Part shown: piece by piece, positions 48,677-57,717 of the stretch
How positions within the stretch are numbered: position 1 is the stretch's first letter
Layout: the number at the start of each line of letters is the position of its first letter
Source: Haloplanus natans DSM 17983
GTDB taxonomy: Archaea > Halobacteriota > Halobacteria > Halobacteriales > Haloferacaceae
Direction: 5' to 3'
Assembly (NCBI RefSeq): GCF_000427685.1
Contig: NZ_KE386573.1
Location: forward strand, 1,968,938 to 2,032,937
DNA: 64,000 nt
Translations under genes and position numbers: made by a program
Notes under the pieces: model-generated
The model's database searches: none
What the model saw: only the letters and a program-made list of their open reading frames with translations
Told to the model about the DNA's origin: nothing

Positions 48677-48793
48677 GACGCGCCGTATCCCGGGCGTATC
48701 GCCACGGTACCGACGCTGACGTGTCAGCGTATCGGGGACGAAGCGAGGTTATTTGGCCCGTGGCGACGTGTGTGGGGACGACGGAGACCACCC

Positions 48794-48943
48794 ATGACCC
48801 ATACGCTCGAAATCAGCGACGAACTCAAGGACCGACTCGACAAGCACCTCGAGGAGGACGAGACCCCCGAGGAGTTCATCGAGGAACTGGTCTCGATGTA
48901 CGAGACGGAGGGCGCGTTCCTCCAAGAGGGCTACTCCGAGTAA
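48794..48943 (+). CDS. Small antitoxin-like protein (DUF7557-like, 49 aa)
   Basis: A 49-residue protein, MTHTLEISDELKDRLDKHLE followed by EDETPEEFIEELVSMYETEGAFLQEGYSE. The N-terminal strand (TLEIS) plus helix (DELKDRLDKHL) and second helix look like a ribbon-helix-helix or VapB-type fold. I recall near-identical haloarchaeal proteins as DUF7557, function unknown. No toxin gene is beside it. Confidence 0.7.
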   Translation: MTHTLEISDELKDRLDKHLEEDETPEEFIEELVSMYETEGAFLQEGYSE

Positions 48944-48946
48944 GGC

Positions 48947-49324
48947 TCAGGTCCCCCGGGTGTCGTCCCAGCCGCCGGCGTCTGCGAGTTCGAAGAGCTC
49001 TCCCCAATTCTCGTTCTCGGGAGCGTGATACGCCGCGTCGGACGGGTCGACGGTCTCTATGTCGGCCACGTGCTCGACGAGCCCCCGCCAGTCGAACCGC
49101 CGACCGTGCTCCCGAACGGCGCCGGTCAGAGATCACCGGATCTCCATCGGGAGCGACGCGGCGATGTCCTCTGCGGCGCCGGCGGGGACGTGCCCCCCGA
49201 GCGTCGACAGCGTCGCACGGATCGACCGAACCGTCTCGCCGGTGCCGGGGAGTTCGAGGCGATGCTGGACCGTCCGGATGAACTCGTCGAAGTTCGTCTT
49301 CCAAAAATATTGTTTATTGGTCAT
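48947..49324 (-). pseudogene. DUF2267-like gene with in-frame stop and deletion
   Basis: From ATG 49324 the frame gives FDEFIRTVQHRLELPGTGETVRSIRATLSTLGGHVPAGAAEDIAASLPMEIR and then TGA at 49133-49135. The same frame continues without change: LTGAVREHGRRFDWRGLVEHVADIETVDPSDAAYHA, then directly ENENWGELFELADAGGW to a stop at 48947. In family members as I recall them, a Trp or Tyr codon stands at the TGA, and about 20 residues separate AYHA from the C-terminal piece, so a nonsense change and an internal deletion are both likely. Confidence 0.65.
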
Positions 49325-49364
49325 TAACGACGAAGGTCATTTCTACGGCGTGAGAACGCCTGTG

Positions 49365-50192
49365 TCAGGATTCGCCGACGGCGTCGAGCGTGAGCACCGG
49401 TCGATCACAGAGCCGGACGACCCGTTCGGCGACGCTCCCGAGGAGGTAGCGGTCGACGCCGGTCCGGCCGTGGGTGCCCATCACCACGAGGTCGACGTCT
49501 TCCGCGTCGGCGTAGTCGACGATGGCCCGGTAGGGGGCGCCGGTCAACACCGACGCCCGAATCGTCGAGACGTCGGCGCCTTCCGCCCGGTCGACGACCG
49601 AATCCAGCGCGTCCTGGCCCGCCTGCTGGAGTTCGTCGAGGACGGCTCCCGACCCGTCGGCGGGGATGGCCCCGGCGTCGACGACGTGGACGACGTGAAG
49701 CGCCGCACCGGTCGCCAGGGCGAACTCGACGGCGTGGGCCGCCGCGGCCTCGGCACAGTCGCTGCCGTCCGTCGGAACGAGCACTGCGTCGAGGTCACGG
49801 TCGACGACCGTGCCCTCGTGGACCGTGAGGACCGGCACCGGCGACTCGCGGAGCGTCCGCTCCGCGACGCTCCCGAGGACGAACCGACCCAGTCCGGTCC
49901 GGCCGTGTGTCCCCATGACGATACAGTCGGCGTCGTGGTCGCCGGCGTACTCGAGGATGTGCTCGTAGACGGCCGTCTCGGCGTCGACCACCGCCGTCGT
50001 GGCCGTGACGCCGGCGGCCGCCGCCCGGTCGGCGACGGCCGTCGTCGTCCGTTCGCCCTCGTCGTCGTCGGATTCACGCACGTACAGCGCGTGGACCGCC
50101 GCGTCGAACCGCCGCGCGAGGGTCACCGCCGCGTCGGCCGCCGCCACCGCCACGTCGCTTCCGTCGGTCGGTACGAGGATGGTGTCGTACAT
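49365..50192 (-). CDS. Tandem-domain universal stress protein
   Basis: A 275-residue protein made of two UspA domains. Domain 1 (1-135): MYDTILVPTDGSDVAVAAADAAV through IVMGTHGRTGLGRFVLGSVAERT. Domain 2 (about 138-275): LDAVLVPTDGSDCAEAAAAHAVEFA through VVMGTHGRTGVDRYLLGSVAERVV. Both keep the ATP-binding G-2x-G-9x-G-S motif, so both halves probably bind nucleotide and form an internal dimer. Flanked by a decayed DUF2267-like gene and a microprotein gene, in what looks like a stress-response patch. Confidence 0.9.
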   Translation of the reverse strand: MYDTILVPTDGSDVAVAAADAAVTLARRFDAAVHALYVRESDDDEGERTTTAVADRAAAAGVTATTAVVDAETAVYEHILEYAGDHDADCIVMGTHGRTGLGRFVLGSVAERTLRESPVPVLTVHEGTVVDRDLDAVLVPTDGSDCAEAAAAHAVEFALATGAALHVVHVVDAGAIPADGSGAVLDELQQAGQDALDSVVDRAEGADVSTIRASVLTGAPYRAIVDYADAEDVDLVVMGTHGRTGVDRYLLGSVAERVVRLCDRPVLTLDAVGES

Positions 50193-50320
50193 GATCGTTC
50201 GACCGGAGATCGAACGGGAGTGTCAATAAACCGTCGCGTCGTCCCCACGAAGCGAGAGCGACGATCCACCGGCCCAGCCGGTCGTCCCCCCGCAGTCAGT
50301 CGATCAGTCCCGCACCACAA

Positions 50321-50329
50321 TCTATAAGA
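50321..50329 (+). promoter_or_regulatory. TATA-like box of the CxxC-HxxxxH microprotein gene
   Basis: TCTATAAGA, about 35 nt before ATG 50360, in a strongly AT-rich stretch (50320-50360) that also contains ATAATATAATTA. Confidence 0.5.
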
Positions 50330-50359
50330 GACGACGACGAGATAATATAATTAAAGACC

Positions 50360-50506
50360 ATGACATATAAACGCTGCCCGCTGTGCGCCCGGGCCATCGA
50401 CTGCCGCACGGAGCTCCGAATCCACCTGATGGTCGAACATCGGAAGAGCGCGGTCATCGACGAGTACGTCGACCGGCTCGGCCAGTCGGTCGTCGTCTCG
50501 CCCTAG
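50360..50506 (+). CDS. C2H2-type zinc-finger microprotein (48 aa)
   Basis: [20 protein letters not shown] then [28 protein letters not shown]. Cys6 and Cys9 (CPLC) plus His21 and His26 (HLMVEH) are spaced like a C2H2 zinc finger, and a helix follows. Size, composition and an AT-rich promoter region support it as real. A DNA- or protein-binding role is inference. Its TAG overlaps the mutase stop codon (convergent genes sharing four bases). Confidence 0.7.
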   Translation: MTYKRCPLCARAIDCRTELRIHLMVEHRKSAVIDEYVDRLGQSVVVSP

Positions 50507-52179
50507 CGACCCGGCTGATACTCGCCGAACTCGTCGCGGAGGGCGTTCGATATTTCGCCGACCGTCGCGTACGTCTTGACGGCGTCGACGATGGGGGGAA
50601 GCAGGTTGTCGTCGCCACGGGCCGTCTCGCGGAGCGTCGCGAGTGCGGCCTCGACGGCTTCGTCGTCGCGCTCCTCTCGAACCGACTCCAAGCGGTCGAT
50701 CTGTCGGCGTTCGTCCTCCTCGGTCACCTCCTCTAGGTCCACCTCGGGCTCCTCCTCGACCCGGAACTCGTTGACGCCGACGATGATTCGTTCGCCGTCC
50801 TCGATCTCCTGTTGGCGGTCGAACGCCACGTCCTGAATCCGTCCCTGCACCCACTGGGACCGCACCGCGTCGAGCATCCCCCCGCGCTCGTCGATGTCGT
50901 CCAGCAGGTCGAACGCCTCGTTTTCCAACTCGTCGGTCAGCGACTCGACGTAGTAACTCCCGGCCAGCGGATCGATTGTGTCGGCCGCCCCCGACTCGTG
51001 TGCGAGGATCTGCTGGGTGCGAAGCGCGGTTCGGACGCTCTTTTCGGTCGGGAGCGACAGCGCCTCGTCCTTGCCGTTGGTGTGGAGGCTCTGGGTACCA
51101 CCCAGCACGGCGGCGAGTGCCTGGTATGCCACCCGAACCACGTTGTTGTCGATCTGTTGGGCCGTCAGCGTCGACCCGCCGGTCTGTGTGTGGAACTTCA
51201 ACTGCCGTGATTTGGGATTTTCGGCACCGAAGCGCTCCGCCATGATCGTCGCCCACATCCGCCGGGCGGCGCGGAACTTCGCCACCTCCTCGAAGATGTT
51301 GTTGTGTGCGTTGAAAAAGAAGGAGAGCTGTGGGGCGAACTCGTCCACGTCGAGGCCGGCGTCGAGAGCGGCGTTGACGTACTCGATGCCGTTGCCGAGG
51401 GTAAAGGCGATCTCCTGGGCCGCGGTGGAGCCGGCTTCGCGGATGTGATACCCCGAGATGGAGATGGTGTTGAACTTCGGCGTCTCCTCGGCGCAGAACT
51501 CGAAGATGTCCGTGATGAGCCGCATCGAGGGCTCGGGCGGGTAGATGTAGAGGTTGCGCGCGATGTACTCTTTCATGATGTCGTTCTGGATGGTGCCCCG
51601 AAGCTCCGAGCGGGGGACACCCTGCCGGTCGCCGATGGCGACGTACATCGCCAGCAGGACGGCGGCGGGGGCGTTGATCGTCATGCTCGTCGACACCTCC
51701 GACAGCGGGATGCCGTCGAACACCGTCTCCATGTCCCGCAGGGAGTCGATGGCGACGCCCGACTTCCCCACCTCACCCGCAGCCATCGCCGCGTCCGAGT
51801 CGTAGCCCATCTGCGTCGGCAGGTCGAACGCCATCGACAGCCCGGTCTGGCCCTGATCGAGGAGGTAGTTGAACCGCTCGTTGGTCTCCGCCGCGGTACC
51901 CATGCCGGCGTACTGGCGCATCGTCCATAGCCGGCCGCGGTGCATCGTCGAGTAGACGCCGCGGGTGTACGGCTCCTCGCCGGGGAAGCCCACGTCCTCG
52001 CGGTAGTCGAGGTCGGCCACGTCCGCGGGGGTGTACAGCGGGTCGACTTCCTGGCCCCCGGTGTCGGTGGTGAACGGCTCCTGTCGCTCCCCAAACCGAT
52101 CCACGGTCGGCCCGTACGTCTCGGCCTCCCACTCGGCTTTGGCCTCGCGGATCGCGTCGAGGTCGTCGGGGTCGAACAT
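50503..52179 (-). CDS. mcmA1: Methylmalonyl-CoA mutase, catalytic subunit
   Basis: B12-dependent interconversion of methylmalonyl- and succinyl-CoA in propionate and branched-chain catabolism. The 558-residue protein is the TIM-barrel catalytic part: [44 protein letters not shown] (CoA-binding), [42 protein letters not shown] and [14 protein letters not shown]. It lacks the C-terminal cobalamin domain, which haloarchaea encode separately; that gene is not in the window. ATG 52179 fits the family N-terminus. Works with the epimerase at 45854. Confidence 0.95.
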   Translation of the reverse strand: MFDPDDLDAIREAKAEWEAETYGPTVDRFGERQEPFTTDTGGQEVDPLYTPADVADLDYREDVGFPGEEPYTRGVYSTMHRGRLWTMRQYAGMGTAAETNERFNYLLDQGQTGLSMAFDLPTQMGYDSDAAMAAGEVGKSGVAIDSLRDMETVFDGIPLSEVSTSMTINAPAAVLLAMYVAIGDRQGVPRSELRGTIQNDIMKEYIARNLYIYPPEPSMRLITDIFEFCAEETPKFNTISISGYHIREAGSTAAQEIAFTLGNGIEYVNAALDAGLDVDEFAPQLSFFFNAHNNIFEEVAKFRAARRMWATIMAERFGAENPKSRQLKFHTQTGGSTLTAQQIDNNVVRVAYQALAAVLGGTQSLHTNGKDEALSLPTEKSVRTALRTQQILAHESGAADTIDPLAGSYYVESLTDELENEAFDLLDDIDERGGMLDAVRSQWVQGRIQDVAFDRQQEIEDGERIIVGVNEFRVEEEPEVDLEEVTEEDERRQIDRLESVREERDDEAVEAALATLRETARGDDNLLPPIVDAVKTYATVGEISNALRDEFGEYQPGR

Positions 52180-52374
52180 AGGCGGTCGGAGGAGCGCCGC
52201 GGACTTAAACTGCGGTCCCCCGTAGCTCGATACCCCCGCCGAACGGACGGCCGAACGCCGGTCACCGACCCCCGCTCTCTCGACGGCTCCCGCCGGACGC
52301 CGATTCCACGATGCTGGGAACCGTCGACCGGGATTATTCCCGGGGAGAACCATTCTCTAACCGAGGTGAGCAGG

Positions 52375-52725
52375 ATGCAACTACTCTCTACACTCGCCGA
52401 ACTGCCCGTCGCACAGTGGCAGCCGGGTCCCCACGGTCCCGGTCCGCACGGCCCGCACTGGGGCGGCGGACCGATGGGGCCGATGGGTCCCGGCGGCACT
52501 GGCATGAGCGGCGCCGGATTCGGCGTCGGTGGCTGGTGGCTCGTGTTCCTGCTTGCCCTCCTCGTCGTCGGCGTCGTCGCCGCGGCGCTGTTCCTGGCGA
52601 TCCGCGAGGGAGGCGACGGCGACGACGGCGCCCTCGTCGTCCTTCGCGAGCGCTACGCCGCCGGCGACATAGAGCAAGAGGAGTTCGAGCGCCGTCGGGA
52701 CCGGTTGACGGGCGGCACCGGCTAA
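52375..52725 (+). CDS. SHOCT-domain membrane protein
   Basis: A 116-residue protein. The N-terminal 50 residues are Gly/Pro/His-rich and repetitive (GPHGPGPHGPHWGGGPMGPMG), then one membrane helix (WWLVFLLALLVVGVVAAALFLAI), a short acidic loop, and the C-terminal SHOCT motif VLRERYAAGDIEQEEFERRRDRL. SHOCT motifs are short oligomerisation or targeting pieces. The Gly/His-rich segment could bind metal, but this is unproven. Confidence 0.75.
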   Translation: MQLLSTLAELPVAQWQPGPHGPGPHGPHWGGGPMGPMGPGGTGMSGAGFGVGGWWLVFLLALLVVGVVAAALFLAIREGGDGDDGALVVLRERYAAGDIEQEEFERRRDRLTGGTG

Positions 52726-52785
52726 CACCGTCAGCCACAGACCCGAACACAAGCGTTCAAGGGTCCGCCCGCCCGCTGTATAGGC

Positions 52786-53556
52786 ATGTACATCGCAGAC
52801 GAGACGTGGCCCGAACTGGGCGACTACTTCGCCGACGAGTCGCTGGCGCTCGTCCCTCTCGGCTCCACCGAACAGCACGGCCCCCACCTCCCCTTAGCGA
52901 CCGACCATCTGATCGCGGAGGCGTTCGCCCGCGAAGCCGCGGAACGAACCGGGTTCCTCTGTACTCCGACGATCAACGTCGGCGTCAGTCCTCACCACCG
53001 CCAGTTCCACGGGACCATGTGGGTCGACGCACCCGTCTTCCGGGACTACGTCGAATCCTTCACTCGCAACCTCACCTACCACGGCATCGACCGCGTCGTC
53101 TACGTCAACGCCCACGGTGGCAACGTCGACCACCTGCGGGAGGTCGGGCGGCGCCTCCGCGACGACGAGGAACTGTACGCAATCGAGTGGATGTGGGACG
53201 AGAGCATCCCCGAACTCGTCGACGACCTGTTCGCCCAGAACGGTCCCCACGGCGGCCCGAAAGAGACGGCCATGGTCCAGCATCTCCACCCGCATCTCGT
53301 CCGCGACGACCAGCTAGAGGCGGCCCGAGACGGCGGGATTCCGGACGTCGAGGCGGCGGAGACGGTCAAACACGGCTCCCGGACGTTCTACGACGCCGCC
53401 GACAACACCGGCAACGGTGTGCTCGGGGATCAGACCGACGCCACGGCCGAGAAAGGGGGACAGCTATTCGAGGCGGCGACCGACCAGCTCTGTCGGCTCT
53501 GTGACTGGCTGGACGACCAGCCGTTCGAGGACCTGCTGCCGAAAGGTCACGTGTGA
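52786..53556 (+). CDS. Creatininase-family amidohydrolase
   Basis: A 256-residue protein of the creatininase/FAPy-deformylase family. Metal motifs are visible: [23 protein letters not shown] at about 25-47 (Glu, His, Asp ligands), [10 protein letters not shown] near 79, and [12 protein letters not shown] near 105. Members hydrolyse cyclic or N-formyl amides, for example in riboflavin/F420 (ArfB-like) and creatinine metabolism; here the substrate is not clear. It lies 60 nt after the SHOCT gene on the same strand and 85 nt before nac. Confidence 0.85.
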   Translation: MYIADETWPELGDYFADESLALVPLGSTEQHGPHLPLATDHLIAEAFAREAAERTGFLCTPTINVGVSPHHRQFHGTMWVDAPVFRDYVESFTRNLTYHGIDRVVYVNAHGGNVDHLREVGRRLRDDEELYAIEWMWDESIPELVDDLFAQNGPHGGPKETAMVQHLHPHLVRDDQLEAARDGGIPDVEAAETVKHGSRTFYDAADNTGNGVLGDQTDATAEKGGQLFEAATDQLCRLCDWLDDQPFEDLLPKGHV

Positions 53557-53641
53557 CCGGCACCGGGAACCCGTCGCCCGTCCGTCCGAGCGGCTGAACC
53601 CCTTCGCCATCCTTTTGACCGCGCACACCCACCGACGAGCT

Positions 53642-54037
53642 ATGTTCGGTGGTGGCGGTATGAATCCGCGGAAGATGAAACAGATGATGGAACAGATGGG
53701 CATCGACGTGACCGAACTCGATGCCGAAGAGGTCGTCATCCGGACGGGCGACGAGGAACTCGTCTTCTCGAACGCCCAGGTGACGCGCATGGACGCCCAG
53801 GGTCAGGAGACGTACCAGGTCGTTGGCGAACCCGAAGTTCACGAAGCGAGCGAGACTGCCGGCGCCGTCGAGAGCGGCCCCGAGGCGAGCGAGGCCGACG
53901 ACGGCGGCGAGGCGGCCATTCCCCAAGACGACGTGGAACTCGTCGCGACCCGCGCCGGCGTGAGCAAGGACGACGCCCGGGACGCACTCGAAGCCGAGGA
54001 CGGCGACCTGGCGGCGGCCATCGCCCGACTGGAGTGA
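53642..54037 (+). CDS. nac: Nascent polypeptide-associated complex protein
   Basis: Ribosome-associated chaperone contacting emerging polypeptides. The 131-residue protein has a Gly/Met-rich basic start ([19 protein letters not shown]), the NAC domain ([34 protein letters not shown]), an acidic linker and a C-terminal UBA domain ([36 protein letters not shown]). This is the archaeal homodimeric NAC. The stop overlaps the trmI-like GTG start. Confidence 0.94.
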   Translation: MFGGGGMNPRKMKQMMEQMGIDVTELDAEEVVIRTGDEELVFSNAQVTRMDAQGQETYQVVGEPEVHEASETAGAVESGPEASEADDGGEAAIPQDDVELVATRAGVSKDDARDALEAEDGDLAAAIARLE

Positions 54038-54756
54038 CCGTCTTACTGGTCCACGGTGACCGGGAGTATCTCCGGGCACCGGGCGAGGAACTCCAGACCG
54101 ATCTGGGCGTGCTGACGGTTCCCGACGACGTCGAACCCGGGCAGCGCCTGGAGACGCATCTGGGCGACGAGTTCGTCGTCCGCGAGCCACGCGGGCCGGA
54201 CCTGTTCGATCACTTCGAGCGCACGGGGGCGCCGATGATGCCCCGCGACATCGGGCTGACCATCGGATTCACCGGCGCCGCGGCCGAGGACCGCGTCCTC
54301 GACGCGGGCACCGGAACGGGCGTCCTCGCGGCCTACCTCGGCCGCATCGGCACCGACGTGGTGACTTACGAACGCGATCCGGAGTTCGCCGAGGTGGCCC
54401 GCGAGAATATGCGCCTCGCCGGCGTCGACGACGCCGTCGAGGTTCGGACGGGGGACGTGACCGCCGACCTAGACGACCTGACCGGCTTCGACATCCTCAC
54501 CCTCGACACCGAGGACGCCCCGACCGTCGTCCGGCAGGCGCCCGACATCCTCGTGAGCGGCGGTTTCGTCGTCGTCTACTCGCCGTTCGTCGAGGGATCG
54601 CGCGCCGCCGTCGAGGCCGCCGAGGAGGCGTCGCTGACCGACGTGACGACCCACGAGACGATCCAGCGGCGGATGACCTTCGACGACCGGGGCTCGCGCC
54701 CCGACACCCGGGGTGTCGGCCACACCGGCTACCTCACCGTCGCGCGGTGGCAGTAG
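54034..54756 (+). CDS. trmI: tRNA (adenine-N1)-methyltransferase, TrmI type
   Basis: SAM-dependent enzyme methylating N1 of adenine 57/58 in the tRNA T-loop. The 240-residue protein has an N-terminal beta domain (1-65), then [29 protein letters not shown] and the SAM motif [17 protein letters not shown], with [19 protein letters not shown] binding SAM ribose. The catalytic DxxP-like region is [10 protein letters not shown]. The start is GTG overlapping nac TGA, so nac-trmI form a translation-related pair. Confidence 0.88.
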   Translation: MTVLLVHGDREYLRAPGEELQTDLGVLTVPDDVEPGQRLETHLGDEFVVREPRGPDLFDHFERTGAPMMPRDIGLTIGFTGAAAEDRVLDAGTGTGVLAAYLGRIGTDVVTYERDPEFAEVARENMRLAGVDDAVEVRTGDVTADLDDLTGFDILTLDTEDAPTVVRQAPDILVSGGFVVVYSPFVEGSRAAVEAAEEASLTDVTTHETIQRRMTFDDRGSRPDTRGVGHTGYLTVARWQ

Positions 54757-54819
54757 CCGACTCCCAGAGCCCGGGAGACCGACCGACGGTATAAGTGCGT
54801 GGCCGCCAAATCGACGCGT

Positions 54820-55047
54820 ATGAGTCGGGAGCGCGGCGCGGAGATCGACGACGTGCGGACGTGGCCCGAACTGGCGGTCGGCCTCTACGAGCGTCTCACG
54901 GGCCGTGGCGCCGAGATCACCTACGAGTTCGACGATCTGGAGATACGGGTCCCGGATCGGATGGGACCGAACGCCGACCACGCCCGCTGGCGTCTCGATG
55001 GCACGGTTCGCATCAGGACCCGTGATCGCGACCACGACGAGGAGTGA
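54820..55047 (+). CDS. Conserved haloarchaeal hypothetical protein
   Basis: A 75-residue soluble protein (EIDDVRTWPELAVGLYERLTGRGAEITYEFDDLEIRVPDRMGPNADHARWRLDGTVRIRTRD). One helix followed by several strands gives a small alpha-beta domain. TATAAG at 54790-54795 lies 27 nt before ATG 54820; an in-frame GTG at 54799 is less likely. It ends overlapping the GTG start of the next gene, forming a pair. Confidence 0.7.
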   Translation: MSRERGAEIDDVRTWPELAVGLYERLTGRGAEITYEFDDLEIRVPDRMGPNADHARWRLDGTVRIRTRDRDHDEE

Positions 55048-55391
55048 CCGAACTCGACCGGCCCCTCGACGTCGACGCCGATCTGACGCTCGCGGTCGGC
55101 GACGAGACAGTGACGATCCGGGGATACGGCGACCTCGTCGTCGTCGCGGCGCCGTCGCTCTCGGTCGTCCGAACGCTCGCCGGGACTGCTGCCCCGCCGT
55201 TCGACGTTCACCTTCTGGACCACCTGTCCGACGCCGACGTGACGCTGGACGTTCGGGTGCGTGGCCGGAGCGTCGCCCGGGCGGGGTCGGAAGTCGACGC
55301 CGGCCCCCTCTCGCGCGCACTCGGCGTCGCGCCGGCCCGCGTCAGCCTCGGCGGCCTCCTCTTGACGACGCTCGGCGAGTGGCGGTGCTAG
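55044..55391 (+). CDS. Conserved haloarchaeal hypothetical protein, partner of 54820
   Basis: A 115-residue protein, mostly predicted beta strands: DVDADLTLAVGDETVTIRGYGDLVVVAAPSLSVVRTLAGTAAPPFDVHLLDHLSDADVTLDVRVRGRSVARAG. Translation from GTG 55044 is coupled to the gene before. No family known to me. The strand-rich profile and the tight pairing suggest a two-protein complex, which is inference. Overlaps the stop of the convergent gene. Confidence 0.68.
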   Translation: MTELDRPLDVDADLTLAVGDETVTIRGYGDLVVVAAPSLSVVRTLAGTAAPPFDVHLLDHLSDADVTLDVRVRGRSVARAGSEVDAGPLSRALGVAPARVSLGGLLLTTLGEWRC

Positions 55392-55966
55392 GCAACGCCA
55401 CGAACTAGCTCGAACAGCTCCGCTCGGAAGGCCGAGGGATCGAGACAGTCCGCGAGCGCGTCGGCCGCCGGCCCCGCGCCGTCGACGACGGCGGTCGGAT
55501 AGGCGCCGCCGGCCAGTCGGAAGGCGCCGTCGGGCGCCCAGACCGCCAGCCACCCGTCGACCGAGAGCGTCACGCCGACGACCCGACAGCGAGCGTCGTA
55601 GCCGAACAGGCGGGCGTCCTCGTTGCCGACCCGGAGGGAGCGACGCTCGACGCGGTCGACGGCTTCGAATCCCCGATCTTCGAGGCGGTCGGCGAAGCCG
55701 TGACTCGCGCGGGACGCGACCAGCCCCCGGAGCGCGCCCGTCACCGGCGGCGACGGGGTGAGTTCGAGGCGGGTCGCGAGAAAGAAGCGCCAGCTTCGGT
55801 CGACGCCCGTCCGTTCGCGGACGGCTTCGCGGAGTCGGTCGTCCTCGTAGAGGCGGATATGGGCCCTGACGGTGAGGCCGGGGGCGGCGAAAGGCGTCTC
55901 GGTCGTGTCGCCGGCGTGTCGCCAGTCGGTGAGCGGGTCGTCGGGAACCGACGGCGGATCGACCAT
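55388..55966 (-). CDS. Conserved haloarchaeal protein of unknown function
   Basis: A 192-residue protein: TPFAAPGLTVRAHIRLYEDDRLREAVRERTGVDRSWRFFLATRLELTPSPPVTGALRGLVASRASHGFADRLEDRGFEAVDRVERRSLRVG, followed by FGYDARCRVVGVTLSVDGWLAVWAPDGAFRLAGGAYPTA. It appears globular and alpha/beta, without membrane segments. I could not place it in a named family. The next minus-strand gene, at 56022-56525, lies upstream and could share a transcript. Confidence 0.65.
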   Translation of the reverse strand: MVDPPSVPDDPLTDWRHAGDTTETPFAAPGLTVRAHIRLYEDDRLREAVRERTGVDRSWRFFLATRLELTPSPPVTGALRGLVASRASHGFADRLEDRGFEAVDRVERRSLRVGNEDARLFGYDARCRVVGVTLSVDGWLAVWAPDGAFRLAGGAYPTAVVDGAGPAADALADCLDPSAFRAELFELVRGVA

Positions 55967-56021
55967 TGCGTCTACTGCACGGCGCCGTCACGCATATATG
56001 TTGGTCCGTCGCCGCTCCGTA

Positions 56022-56525
56022 TCACGCCGTCCGGTCGACGGTCAGGAGGAGCCCCCCGAACAGACACAGGAAGACGACGCCGAGGGGGAGAGGAAGTGAC
56101 GAGAAGCCACGCGAGAGCAGGAGATACGTCGCGCCGGCGAAGACGAGGCCCGTGCCGAGAAGGAGCGCACCGAGGAGACGCACGGGATCGACCGGCCACG
56201 ACTCCGCCCAGGCCTCCCGCCGGTAGTAGACGAGGGAGACGACGAGCGCCGCCACGAAGAGGGCGGCCCCGACCGCCCAGACCTCGTAGGCGGCGACGAT
56301 CGGATTCCCACGCTGGAACGCGATGGCCGACAGGGGGTCGGAGACGGCGACGCCGCGGGCGAGCGAGATACCGAACACGTACCGGAGTTGAACCAGCGGA
56401 AACCGGACGAACAACACCGCCGCACCGCTCGGGTCCGAGGCGTACGATACGTTCCAGGGGATAAACGTCGACAGCCACGTCAGGAGGACGGCCAGTTCGC
56501 CGGCGTACTCGGACCGAACCCACAT
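56022..56525 (-). CDS. Multi-pass membrane protein (TIGR04206-like)
   Basis: A 167-residue protein with about five hydrophobic segments. It starts MWVRSEYAGELAVLLTWLST, then PWNVSYASDPSGAAVLFVRFPLVQLRYVFGISLARG, AAYEVWAVGAALFVAALVVSLVYYRREAW and LLGALLLGTGLVFAGATYLLLSR. I recall similar haloarchaeal proteins as TIGR04206. Function unknown. ATG 56525 is used; longer readings upstream lose the hydrophobic pattern. Confidence 0.7.
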   Translation of the reverse strand: MWVRSEYAGELAVLLTWLSTFIPWNVSYASDPSGAAVLFVRFPLVQLRYVFGISLARGVAVSDPLSAIAFQRGNPIVAAYEVWAVGAALFVAALVVSLVYYRREAWAESWPVDPVRLLGALLLGTGLVFAGATYLLLSRGFSSLPLPLGVVFLCLFGGLLLTVDRTA

Positions 56526-56720
56526 ACGCGTCCCCGACGCGGGCCACGGAATAAAACCCACCGGCGTCGGTCGCCGTCGAAAGATATCGTAGTTGATAAC
56601 TGTGGGCGAACGATTACACGTCAGTCGCCGCTCGAACGGCTCGATGGGGGGCGACAACGCGACCACGACCCGGATGCGGCGCGTCGAACCGCTCGGTAGG
56701 TCGCCGACGGCGACGTGAGT

Positions 56721-57577
56721 ATGTCCGGTCCAATCGAGCTCTCGGCGACGATTCTCCGTGAGCGCATCCACGAGAAGCCGGTCAGGGCCGACCTGACGGT
56801 CGGCGGCGACGTTCTCCGCGTGGAGAGCGAGGACTGGCCACTCGCCGTCGCGGCGGCCGACATCTTCGACGTTCGCCGCGGCTCGCCGCGGGCCGCCGCC
56901 GATTTTTCAGCGGGACGGTCGGCGGGACGTGCTGTTCGTCGACGGCTCCCGATCCGCACTCGAGAAGTACGCCGGCCTCCTCTATCCCTGGCTGCTGGAC
57001 GGCACCGAGGTGGCCGTTCGTCACCCGGCCGAGGTGGGTGGCCGCGTGATCGGCGAGACGTTCGACATCGGGACCTACGAGTCACACCCGTCAAGATCGG
57101 CCGTACGGGAATCACCTACCCGTTCGGCATCGACCTCGATACGATCGTTCATCTCTCGCGGTCCGAGGGGGGCTTCTCGGGGACGAGCGGACGATTATGG
57201 ATCTCCAGTACGTGAGCGACGGGATGGCGGTTTCCCTGGACCTGTCGGTCGAGCCACCGAGAACGCAGCACCTACTCGGACGCCACCTGCGACAGAACTA
57301 CCACGACGTTCGAAAGCGGGTCCGGCAACTGGACCTCCCCAAGCCAGCCGTGCGAACGCTCCACAAACTCTACTCGTTCCGTGGCACCGCGTCGCCGTGG
57401 GTGATGCTCGACGACTCGACGGACGCTTCGGTCGACATCCTCCGCGGCCTCGGGAAGGCGGACCTCGTGTGTCTCACCGACGGAGGGGTCGAACTCACCT
57501 CCCGCGGGTTGATTCTGGTCACCGAACACGTCGGCACGTCGGACGGCGGGGCATCGGTCCCGCCGGCTGACGACTGA
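56721..57577 (+). pseudogene. CheF-like taxis protein gene with three frameshifts
   Basis: CheF proteins link the chemotaxis system (CheY, CheC/D) to the archaeal flagellar motor. Read across frames the sequence is continuous and CheF-like: IELSATILRERIHEK and VAAADIFDVRRG from 56721; a shift at the TTTTT run near 56901-56907, then RDVLFVDGSRSALEKYAGLLYPWLLDGTEVAVRHPAEVGGRVIGETF; a shift near 57080-57092, then VKIGRTGITYPFGIDLDTIVHLSRSEGG; a shift at the GGGG near 57178-57182, then MDLQYVSDGMAVSLDLSVEPP to the stop at 57577. The C-terminal piece (from ATG 57197, 126 codons) could still be made alone. No other che or arl genes are nearby. Confidence 0.68.
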
Positions 57578-57661
57578 TAGTGATCATTGTAAGTCAGTAC
57601 CGGTGGTTCGCCAGAACGGATCGGCGAACCACCGGTATACAGTTACAATAAATGAACGGTC
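57574..57661. repeat. 88-nt palindromic 3'-end element, copy 4
   Basis: 13 + 26 + 10 + 26 + 13 nt. Left core 57587-57612, centre AGAACGGATC, right core 57623-57648. The core stem ACCGGTGGTTCGCC is perfect in both arms. The left terminus CTGATAG supplies the TGA stop of the cheF-like frame. The right outer arm is degenerate. In the centre a G-C pair of copies 1-3 is A-T here, a paired change. Confidence 0.88.
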
Positions 57662-57717
57662 GGCCAGACGCGGGGCGTTACGTTCATACCGCCTGAACCC
57701 AAAGACGAACGTAGGGA

